This document shows positions 34,500 to 41,096 of a stretch of DNA of 64,000 nt, piece after piece. Below the pieces are notes generated by a model. The model ran no database searches. It saw only the letters and a list, made by a program, of their open reading frames with translations, and had not been told where the DNA came from. The stretch spans positions 99,188 through 163,187 of the forward strand of contig NZ_NEGZ01000005.1 in the NCBI RefSeq assembly GCF_002127585.1. Direction: 5' to 3'. Each line of letters opens with the position of its first letter. The first letter of the stretch is position 1. The stretch is from Janthinobacterium sp. GW458P (GTDB taxonomy: Bacteria; Pseudomonadota; Gammaproteobacteria; Burkholderiales; Burkholderiaceae_D). The position numbers were made by a program, and so were the translations under genes.

Positions 34500-35444
34500 C
34501 TACGGGGCTGGCATGAGCTTGCGCTGCCGCTCTTCGCGGGGCGTATTGCCAAACAGGGTACCGAAGGCCGTGGAAAAGTGCGAACCGGACGAAAAACCAC
34601 ACATCAACCCCACTTGCACGATGGAATAATGTGTATCAAGCAATAGTTGCCTGGAGCGTTGCAGCCGCAGTTCCAGGTAATAGCGCGACGGCAGGCTGCC
34701 CAGGTACTGCTTGAACAGCCGTTCCAGCTGGCGCCGCGACAGGCCCACCAGGCTGGCGATATCGTCCGTCGACAGCGGTTCCTCGATATTGGCTTCCATC
34801 AAGGTCACCGCTTCAGACAGCTTCGGCTGCAGCACGCCGAAACGCGCCTGCAGCGCCACCCGCTGGCGCTCTTCCTTGCCGCGCACCTTGTCCACGCACA
34901 GCGCTTCCTTGACGAGCGCCTGCGCGTCGGCGCCAAACACGGTTTCGATCAGGGTCAGCGAAAAGTCGATGCTGGCCGCGCCACCGCAACACGTGATGTG
35001 GGGACCATCGATATCGAACAAATGCGGCGTCAGGATGGCGCGCTCGGCCTTCGCCTCGGCGTCCGCGTACAAGGCCCACGGCAGGGCGATGCGCACGCCG
35101 TCCATGACGCCCGCGTCGGCCAGCCACAGCACGGCCGCGCCTACGCCCCCCCAGAATGGCGCCGAACGGCAACGTTCGATCACGGCCCGGCACAGCTCGG
35201 CACGCAGCGGCGCCTCCGTCTCGTCGGCCACCAGCAGGGCGATATGCCAGTTGCCGCCCTGCTGCGCCACCTGCTCGGGCGTGCGCACATCGAGTTGCAG
35301 GGCATCGGGCCCCAGCGCCCGCGCGCACAGGCGCAAAGGCTGTACCAGGCCGGCCCAGGTGATCGATTCGGCATCGCCGGCATGGATCAGCAGAAGCCGC
35401 AACGGTTTGTCGAGGCCGATACGGGAAAGATTAGCGAGGGACAT
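34500..35444 (-). CDS. argR: AraC/GlxA family regulator, probable ArgR (arginine catabolism activator)
   Basis: A 314-residue transcription regulator with an N-terminal DJ-1/GATase1-like domain (residues about 12-190) and a C-terminal AraC double helix-turn-helix (about 220-310: DDIASLVGLSRRQLERLFKQYLG and IVQVGLMCGFSSGSHFSTAFGTLFG). This is the layout of Pseudomonas ArgR, the arginine-responsive activator of aru and gdh genes and unrelated to E. coli ArgR. It lies directly upstream of astC in the same direction, 148 bases away, with an ArgR-like site in the gap. The TATGAT at 35483-35488 (minus) is a possible -10. Confidence 0.85.
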   Translation of the reverse strand: MSLANLSRIGLDKPLRLLLIHAGDAESITWAGLVQPLRLCARALGPDALQLDVRTPEQVAQQGGNWHIALLVADETEAPLRAELCRAVIERCRSAPFWGGVGAAVLWLADAGVMDGVRIALPWALYADAEAKAERAILTPHLFDIDGPHITCCGGAASIDFSLTLIETVFGADAQALVKEALCVDKVRGKEERQRVALQARFGVLQPKLSEAVTLMEANIEEPLSTDDIASLVGLSRRQLERLFKQYLGSLPSRYYLELRLQRSRQLLLDTHYSIVQVGLMCGFSSGSHFSTAFGTLFGNTPREERQRKLMPAP

Positions 35445-35562
35445 CGGCGGGGCGGGATCGGGGCTATGGCTACAGTTCGCCTATCATACCGGAGTTCGAC
35501 GGCGCTGCGCCCGCCATGCAAGGCGCCCGCCCGATGCGCCGGAAAAAAGCGGGACGGAAGGA

Positions 35563-35579
35563 TATAATCATGGCCTATG
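35563..35579 (+). promoter_or_regulatory. -10 box placed for a leaderless marR mRNA
   Basis: A perfect TATAAT (35563-35568) ends eight bases before the ATG at 35577, so transcription should begin at or within two bases of the start codon. The -35 region is poor. Confidence 0.5.
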
Positions 35580-36011
35580 GGTGAACGATATTTAAAAAGT
35601 ATCCGGCTGCTGGCCGAATGCATGCAGGGCTTCGAGCGGTTTTCCGGCGACTTCGTGCGCCAGTACGGCTTGACGCATGCGCAATTCGACATCATTGCCA
35701 CGCTCGGCAACACCTGTGGCATGTCCTACAAGGAACTGGGGCAAAAAACCCTGATTACCAAGGGCACCCTGACAGGCGTCGTGGACCGGCTGGAACAAAA
35801 AGGTCTGGTAATACGCGAACGTTGTACGCGCGACAAGCGTTCCTACTTCGTACGCCTGAGCTGCGAGGGAGAGCAAGTGTTCCATGACGTATTTCCCAAG
35901 CTGACCAGACAAGGGCAGCACTTGTTTGCCGACTATACCGAAGACGATTTTATTCGTCTGGAAACGACCCTGGCGGGCCTGAAGCAGGCCATTGCCAATG
36001 GCCAAGGCTGA
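35577..36011 (+). CDS. MarR family transcriptional regulator
   Basis: A 144-residue winged helix-turn-helix regulator. The DNA-binding part is residues about 38-100 (LTHAQFDIIATLG, MSYKELGQKTLITKGTLTGVVDRLEQKGLV) followed by the wing RERCTRDKRSYFVRLS. MarR proteins usually repress and are released by aromatic ligands or oxidants. The start has no usable Shine-Dalgarno but a TATAAT eight bases before it, so the mRNA may be leaderless; an overlapping four-codon frame (ATG at 35570, TGA at 35582-35584) precedes it. A 94-residue unknown gene follows 48 bases later. Confidence 0.88.
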   Translation: MGERYLKSIRLLAECMQGFERFSGDFVRQYGLTHAQFDIIATLGNTCGMSYKELGQKTLITKGTLTGVVDRLEQKGLVIRERCTRDKRSYFVRLSCEGEQVFHDVFPKLTRQGQHLFADYTEDDFIRLETTLAGLKQAIANGQG

Positions 36012-36059
36012 CAATTCATCACGCAAACATCAGATTCAAACAAGACAAAGGAAAACAAG

Positions 36060-36344
36060 TTGAAAACCACACTGCTCGAAGGCAAAAAGCCCGCTCATTT
36101 CGATAAACACATCATCGGCAACTTGTTGCTCAACGCCAGCACGCCAGAACTGGTACGCCAGGAAAAGCTGATCATCGGCGTGCGCAATGAAGACGGCGAA
36201 ATCTACCGCCTGATCGGCGCGACCAAGCACAACAGCTTCATGAACGCCGTCGAGGAATTGTTCGACCTGGGCCTGACGGATGAGCTGGAAGACAGCGACG
36301 AGCTGGTCGAGGGCTGCGATGCCATCTTCAGCGAATCCCTGTAA
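36060..36344 (+). CDS. Small acidic protein of unknown function, TTG start
   Basis: I do not recognise this 94-residue protein. It starts at a TTG with AAAGGA eight bases upstream; the next methionine is at residue 61, so the TTG is needed to include the well-composed N-terminal part. It has no signal peptide or membrane segment, and its last third is strongly acidic (EELFDLGLTDELEDSDELVEG). The composition fits a cytoplasmic alpha/beta protein. It probably shares a transcript with marR and is closed by a strong terminator. Confidence 0.65.
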   Translation: MKTTLLEGKKPAHFDKHIIGNLLLNASTPELVRQEKLIIGVRNEDGEIYRLIGATKHNSFMNAVEELFDLGLTDELEDSDELVEGCDAIFSESL

Positions 36345-36408
36345 CAACGCATAACAAGACCTGCTGCGCGGTGGCCCTGTCCAGCGCTTTGACGATCGTT
36401 GTCGTTAG

Positions 36409-36443
36409 AAAAGGCATGCCGCTGATCCAGTGGCATGCCTTTT
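36409..36443 (+). terminator. Rho-independent terminator after the 94-residue gene
   Basis: A 12-base perfect stem (36409-36420 with 36432-36443) ends in TTTT. The 3' arm carries the T-run. Confidence 0.75.
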
Positions 36444-36529
36444 GCCGTTTACGGGGGCTTTGCTTGCCTTTTGCCAGGCTGTTTGCGAAAAGATCACGGC
36501 TAAAAAGTTCCACACGGAAATATTGCGAG

Positions 36530-36545
36530 TATAATTTTTTCAATG
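36530..36545 (+). promoter_or_regulatory. -10 box placed for a leaderless HDOD mRNA
   Basis: A perfect TATAAT (36530-36535) is seven bases from the ATG at 36543, which places the expected transcription start on the A of the start codon. No Shine-Dalgarno is present; the -35 is weak. Confidence 0.5.
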
Positions 36546-37391
36546 AACAGACTCGACGCCTTTAAAAGCATCGCCGCACAAGCCGCTCGTGGCGAGCTGA
36601 CCTTCCCCGCCAATGTGGACGCTTCGCTCAAGCTGCAGCAGGCGCTGGCCGATCCCGACTGCCATATTGAAGCGGCCGCCAAGCTGGTGCAGGCAGACCC
36701 GCTGCTGGCCGCGCGCACGGTGGCCATCGCCAATTCCGCGGCCTTCAACCGTTCCGGCAACGAGATCACCAGCGTGCGCAATGCCGTGCAGCGCCTTGGC
36801 GTGCGCACCCTGCAGTCCGTGGTGGCCTCGCTGATCGTACGCCAGCTGGGCAGCACGATTACCGATCCCGTCCTGCAAGCCAAAGCCACCCAGCTGTGGG
36901 AGCATACGGCCCATGTGGCGGCACTGTCGCAGGTGCTGGCCCGCCGCGTCACCAAGGTCGATCCCGATACGGCCCTGTTTGCCGGCATCGTGCACGAAGT
37001 GGGCGGTTTTTATCTGCTGTCGCGCGCGGCCGAATTTCCCGGCATTCTCGACGGCGAACCGCAGGACTGGATCGAACATGGCGAGCAGGCCATCGGCCAC
37101 GGCGTGTTGACCAAACTCAAGGTACCGGAAGCCGTGATGCACGCCATCGATTCCCTGTGGGAGGGCTTGCGCGCCATCCCGCCCGAATCGCTGGGCGACA
37201 CCCTGTTGCTGGCGAACGATTTGGCGCCAGTGGCGTCACCGCTCAACGAAAGCCCGGCCGCCATCGCCGTCCGGGCCGCCCGCGCCGCCCGCAGCATCGA
37301 CTGCGTGATCGGCGACGACATGACCCTGTCGAACATCCTCGCCGAATCGGACGACGAAGTGCAGTCGCTGCTGAAGGTGCTGGTGCACTAG
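36543..37391 (+). CDS. HDOD domain protein
   Basis: A 282-residue protein with an HDOD domain, a metal-less relative of the HD phosphohydrolase fold used in signalling and motility regulation. The domain covers residues about 15-215 and shows FPANVDASLKLQQAL, then IEAAAKLVQADPLLAARTVAIANSAAF, VRNAVQRLGVRTLQSVVASLIVRQ and ALFAGIVHEVGGFYLLSRA. No effector domain is fused, so it may act through a partner. It seems to have its own promoter and no leader. Its stop codon shares a CTAG palindrome with a small reverse-strand frame. Confidence 0.88.
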   Translation: MNRLDAFKSIAAQAARGELTFPANVDASLKLQQALADPDCHIEAAAKLVQADPLLAARTVAIANSAAFNRSGNEITSVRNAVQRLGVRTLQSVVASLIVRQLGSTITDPVLQAKATQLWEHTAHVAALSQVLARRVTKVDPDTALFAGIVHEVGGFYLLSRAAEFPGILDGEPQDWIEHGEQAIGHGVLTKLKVPEAVMHAIDSLWEGLRAIPPESLGDTLLLANDLAPVASPLNESPAAIAVRAARAARSIDCVIGDDMTLSNILAESDDEVQSLLKVLVH

Positions 37392-37546
37392 CGTTTCTTG
37401 CTGGCCGGTGGCGGCGCCACCGGCTTGGCTGTCTCGACGATCAGCACATGCTTGTCCACGGCCTTGCTCGTTTGCTCCTGCTTGACGACTTGCATGGCAA
37501 CAGCCCGGGTACGTAACAGCGGCTTCGGATGGCGCGGCATGAACAT
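37388..37546 (-). CDS. Possible small basic protein, unknown function
   Basis: A 52-residue frame starting MFMPRHPKPLLRTRAVAMQVV and ending PVAPPPASKKR, with AGGA nine bases before the ATG at 37546. It has no membrane segment and no recognised domain. Its stop overlaps the HDOD stop in a shared CTAG, which is tidier than chance would usually give, but without comparison I cannot prove it is a gene. Confidence 0.35.
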   Translation of the reverse strand: MFMPRHPKPLLRTRAVAMQVVKQEQTSKAVDKHVLIVETAKPVAPPPASKKR

Positions 37547-37624
37547 GGCGGATTTTCCTGAAAAGAGAATACGGTCCACATGCGGCGCACTTGTCAACTT
37601 TTCAAGCTCCAGCCAAACACAAGG

Positions 37625-37650
37625 CAAAAAAAACCCGCTCGAAAGCGGGT
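37625..37650 (-). terminator. Rho-independent terminator after the GST gene
   Basis: A seven-base stem (37633-37639 with 37644-37650) with a CGAA tetraloop reads on the minus strand into eight T residues. Confidence 0.75.
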
Positions 37651-37745
37651 AAAGTCCAAAGCTAGGGATGTCCTGAAAGAGACAGCCCTATCTTATGCCG
37701 CGCCGCCGTGCCGGCTCCGTGCGCTGGCTCACTTAGCAGCCACAT

Positions 37746-38372
37746 TTATTCTCCTATCAGCGTCACTTCCGTTTCCTGCCAGGCACGCAACTGCCGCACG
37801 CGCGCAAACCAGGCCTGGATGTTGGCGTACTGCCCCAGCGGCAGTTGCACGCGCTCGCTGTACATCAGCGGCGCGGCCACGGCGAAATCGGCCAGGGTCA
37901 GCGCCTCGCCGCTGAGCCAGCTGCGCCCGGCCAGGTAGGCATCGAGCACGACGGCGCATTCAGCCAGGTCGCGCTCGCCGCGCGCCACCTCCAGCGGGTC
38001 CGCCGGGCCGCCGCCCGTGATGCCCTTCCATGCATGCTCCCAGGTCAGCACGCTGATGGCAGGCGCGAAATGTTGCGCGGCCCAGAACAGCCAGCGGTTG
38101 ACGTCGGCACGAGCTTGCGGCGCCTGCGGATAAAGCGTCTGGCCTGGCACCTGTTCCGCCAGATATTGCATGATGGCGCACGACTCCCACAGCAGGAAAT
38201 CGCCATCGGCCAGCACCGGCACCTTGCCGTTCGGGTTCAGCTCGGCCAGGCGGCGGCGGTCGTCCGCATTCATCAGGTCGACTTCCGCCAGTTCCAGCGG
38301 CAAATCAAGGTGGATCGCCGTCATCAGGGCACGGCGGGCATTCGAGGACATGGGGTGGTGGTACAGGCGCAT
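37746..38372 (-). CDS. Glutathione S-transferase family protein
   Basis: A 208-residue GST-like enzyme with an N-terminal thioredoxin-like domain (residues 1-78: MRLYHHPMSSNARRALM, NPNGKVPVLADGDFLLWESCAIMQYL) and an all-helical C-terminal domain. The ES pair in WESCAI is the usual glutathione gamma-glutamyl binding site, and Ser9/Ser10 are candidate catalytic residues. Its substrate is unknown. It lies 89 bases downstream of the WYL regulator on the same strand and has its own terminator. Confidence 0.88.
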   Translation of the reverse strand: MRLYHHPMSSNARRALMTAIHLDLPLELAEVDLMNADDRRRLAELNPNGKVPVLADGDFLLWESCAIMQYLAEQVPGQTLYPQAPQARADVNRWLFWAAQHFAPAISVLTWEHAWKGITGGGPADPLEVARGERDLAECAVVLDAYLAGRSWLSGEALTLADFAVAAPLMYSERVQLPLGQYANIQAWFARVRQLRAWQETEVTLIGE

Positions 38373-38461
38373 GATAGATGGCTCCGGTGAGTGAAGAAGC
38401 CACCATCGTACGAGCCATCACTGACAGTTTTTGTCAGGAGCGTGGCTGCGCTTCCGGCGCG

Positions 38462-39163
38462 CTAGCTTTCAGGATCAATATCGTGCGCCTTGCGCCAGGC
38501 GTCCAGCAGCACGTGGCGCCGCGTGGGATAACGTTCGGCATGCGGTGCCACGCTGGCGATGCGGTCGATGCGGAAATGCCGGTAGTCGCCGCGCAGCTCG
38601 CACCAGGCGGCCAGCAGGCGCTTGCCCTCAAAAAAGGCCAGGGCAAAGGGCCACACCGTGCGTTGCGTCGCACTGCCGTGCTCATCCTGGTAACCGAGCG
38701 TGATTTTCTGCTCATAGCGGATGGCCTCGCGCACCGGCTGCACATAGCGGTCGGCCGGCTGCGTGCCATCGGCGGGACGCCCCAGCGGCACCCACAGGCT
38801 GGTGTCGGCCATGTTGTCGCGCAAGTCGCGCGGCGAGGCGGCGGCGATCTTCGCCAGGGCATTGCTGGCCGCCTGCGCCAGGCCGGCATCGCCCTGCCGG
38901 CGCACCCAGCGCGCGCCCAGCACGAGCGCCTCCAGTTCATCGGGTCCGAACATCAGCGGCGGCAGGAAGGCGCCGCGGCGCAGCACATAGCCGATGCCGG
39001 CCTCGCCCTGCAATGGCGCGCCCAGTTCGGCCAGGGTCTGGATATCGCGGTAAATCGTACGCTCGGATACACCCAGTTGCTGCGCCAGCTGGGCCGCCGT
39101 GACGGGCACGCGCCTGGCCCGCATGGCGTCCATCAGCAGGAAAAGGCGGCCGCTGCGGCTCAT
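38462..39163 (-). CDS. YafY-type transcriptional regulator (HTH plus WYL domain)
   Basis: A 233-residue regulator with an N-terminal helix-turn-helix (residues 1-60: LFLLMDAMRARRVPVTAAQLAQQLGVSERTIYRDIQTLAELG) and a WYL-type ligand domain near residues 135-210 (ALAFFEGKRLLAAWCELRGDYRHFRIDRI). WYL domains commonly sense nucleic acid or nucleotide ligands in DNA-damage and defence regulators, but YafY forms are widespread and ordinary. Its ATG overlaps the stop of the upstream exported-protein gene as ATGA, so translation is coupled; the GST gene follows. Confidence 0.88.
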   Translation of the reverse strand: MSRSGRLFLLMDAMRARRVPVTAAQLAQQLGVSERTIYRDIQTLAELGAPLQGEAGIGYVLRRGAFLPPLMFGPDELEALVLGARWVRRQGDAGLAQAASNALAKIAAASPRDLRDNMADTSLWVPLGRPADGTQPADRYVQPVREAIRYEQKITLGYQDEHGSATQRTVWPFALAFFEGKRLLAAWCELRGDYRHFRIDRIASVAPHAERYPTRRHVLLDAWRKAHDIDPES

Positions 39164-39915
39164 GGACAGCCCTGCAGAGCGTGGTCGCCCATGACGAGGG
39201 CAGACAGGGCTGGCACATACAGGTAGTCGTCAGGCGCCAGGCGCGCCGCGCGCGCCCCCTCTTCCACGCCCGCGATGCCGTAGCAGCGCTGCAGGCGGGC
39301 GGCGGCCGGCCACCAGTAGACGGCGGCATCCTGGTCAGGAAAGCGCTGCCGCACGACGTCCGCCAGTGCGGCGACCTGCCGGAAGTCGCGATAGAAGGCG
39401 GGCGCGATGCCCAGCTCCGCGGCAAACGCCGCTTCCTGCACTGCCACGCCGGCCAGCCGCGCGGCCAGCGCTTGCGTCTCGCGGTTCAGGTCCTGGGCCG
39501 CCACGCCCGCGTCAACCAGGGTGCGGCGCATCTGTGCCGGTCTCGCCTGCGCGCGCAGAAAAGCCGATTCCTGCAGCGCCAGCACGGCGTCTGCGGGAAT
39601 GTGCTTGCGGTAAGCTGCCGGGAAGACATACAGGGCGCAGCTGCCCGCGCACACCGTGTCGATGGCGAGATCAAGCCGTAGCTGGCGCACCAGGCGTCCC
39701 AGCTGCATCGCCGCCAGCGGCTCGCCGCCGTCACTATTGATGCGCAACAAGGTCGTCTCGTGCGTGTACAACTGGCGCAGCCGGTCCGCATCGCCATCGG
39801 CAATCGCGCCGCGCATGGCGATGCTGCCGGCGTCGACACGGCTGAAATCGGCCGCGCCGGCCAGCGCCGTCACGCCGGCCATCACACCTACCCATAAAAA
39901 ACGCTTCATCATCAT
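39160..39915 (-). CDS. Exported ClpP/crotonase-fold-like protein of unknown function
   Basis: A 251-residue protein with a signal peptide (residues 1-21, ending AGA). Residues about 55-120 (TLLRINSDGGEPLAAMQLGRLVRQLRLDLAID, then VCAGSCALYVFPAAYRK) follow the ClpP-like pattern of the COG3904 type, where the serine in xGSCALY would be the nucleophile position. The C-terminal part is helical and carries a Cys pair. A catalytic role is possible but unproved. Three consecutive ATG codons stand at the start; 39909 has the best spacing to GGA. It shares an ATGA overlap with the WYL regulator downstream. Confidence 0.6.
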   Translation of the reverse strand: MMMKRFLWVGVMAGVTALAGAADFSRVDAGSIAMRGAIADGDADRLRQLYTHETTLLRINSDGGEPLAAMQLGRLVRQLRLDLAIDTVCAGSCALYVFPAAYRKHIPADAVLALQESAFLRAQARPAQMRRTLVDAGVAAQDLNRETQALAARLAGVAVQEAAFAAELGIAPAFYRDFRQVAALADVVRQRFPDQDAAVYWWPAAARLQRCYGIAGVEEGARAARLAPDDYLYVPALSALVMGDHALQGCP

Positions 39916-39920
39916 CCATT

Positions 39921-39954
39921 ACAAAAAAAAACGACCACCGCAAACGGTGGTCGT
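39921..39954 (-). terminator. Rho-independent terminator after secF
   Basis: A ten-base perfect stem (39931-39940 with 39945-39954) with a CAAA loop reads on the minus strand into eight or more T residues. Confidence 0.85.
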
Positions 39955-39983
39955 TCTTCATTCAACCTGCAAAAGACCTGCGC

Positions 39984-41006
39984 TTACACCACGGCGCCGT
40001 CGGTTTCGTCTTTTTCCTTGACCGGCTTGATCAAGTCTTCGCGCTTGACGCCCAGCCACATGGCGATGGAGGCCGCGACGAACACGGACGAATAAATACC
40101 GAAGCAGATACCGATGGTCAGCGCCAGGGCGAAATGGTGCAGGGTCTGGCCGCCGAAGACCAGCATCGACAGCACCATCATCTGGGTCGAGCCGTGGGTG
40201 ATGATGGTACGCGAAATGGTGCTGGTGATCGCGTTGTCGATCACTTCATGCACGGAAGCCTTGCGCTGCTTGCGGAAGTTTTCGCGGATACGGTCAAAAA
40301 TCACCACCGATTCATTAACCGAATAGCCCAGCACCGCCAGGATGGCCGCCAGTACGGTCAGCGAGAATTCCCACTCGAAGAAGGCGAAGAAGCCCAGGAT
40401 GATCACCACGTCATGCAAGTTGGCGATAATGGCCGAGACAGCGTATTTCCATTCAAAGCGCACGGCCAGGTAAATCATCACGCCGATAATCACCACCACC
40501 AGCGCATTCAAACCGTTCTGCGCCAGCTCCTCGCCCACTTGCGGGCCGACGAATTCGACTTTCTGCAGGACCACCGCTTCGCTGCCGGCAGCATCCATGC
40601 AGGCGCTCTTGAGCACATGTTCGCCCTTGGCGGTAACGGTGTCGATGGCCTTGGTCGTGCCTTGCTCGGCCTTGCACAACGCTTCAAACACGCGCTGCGA
40701 GGTGTTCGCGGCGCTGACGCCCTTTTCCACCGGCAGGCGGATCATCACATCGCGCGCCGTGTCGAAACTGGTCACGCCCGGCTCTTCATAGCCCATGGCG
40801 ATCAGGGTGCCGCGTATGCCTTCAAGATTGGCCGCCTTGGGGTATTTCACCTCCATCAGGGTGCCGCCCTTGAATTCCACGGACAGGTGCAAGCCCTTGT
40901 GCACCAGGAAGAAGACGGCGGCAAGGAAGGTCACGGCCGAAATGACGTTGAAAATCAACGCATGGCGCATGAAGGGAATATCTTTTTTGATCCGGAAAAA
41001 TTCCAT
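39984..41006 (-). CDS. secF: Protein translocase subunit SecF
   Basis: A 340-residue inner-membrane protein that with SecD forms the proton-driven accessory complex of the SecYEG translocon. It has six membrane helices and a periplasmic loop after the first; the SecF signature SVEFKGGTLMEVKYP (about residues 30-45) and the C-terminal block VNESVVIFDRIRENFRK with ITHGSTQMMVLSMLVFGG are present. It is the last gene of queA-tgt-yajC-secD-secF, 90 bases after secD, and is closed by a strong terminator. Confidence 0.97.
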   Translation of the reverse strand: MEFFRIKKDIPFMRHALIFNVISAVTFLAAVFFLVHKGLHLSVEFKGGTLMEVKYPKAANLEGIRGTLIAMGYEEPGVTSFDTARDVMIRLPVEKGVSAANTSQRVFEALCKAEQGTTKAIDTVTAKGEHVLKSACMDAAGSEAVVLQKVEFVGPQVGEELAQNGLNALVVVIIGVMIYLAVRFEWKYAVSAIIANLHDVVIILGFFAFFEWEFSLTVLAAILAVLGYSVNESVVIFDRIRENFRKQRKASVHEVIDNAITSTISRTIITHGSTQMMVLSMLVFGGQTLHHFALALTIGICFGIYSSVFVAASIAMWLGVKREDLIKPVKEKDETDGAVV

Positions 41007-41096
41007 GAAATCCTCTGAGTTCTATTCTGTGCGTCCGGCGGCTGGGCCACCGGACGCGATCGCTGTTGACGCTATTGGGTGAGTCGGGGCCGTCGC

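Noticed and set aside
38462..39163. WYL regulator as a sign of a defence island
   Set aside because: No nuclease, methylase, reverse transcriptase or toxin gene lies nearby; the YafY type is common in ordinary regions.
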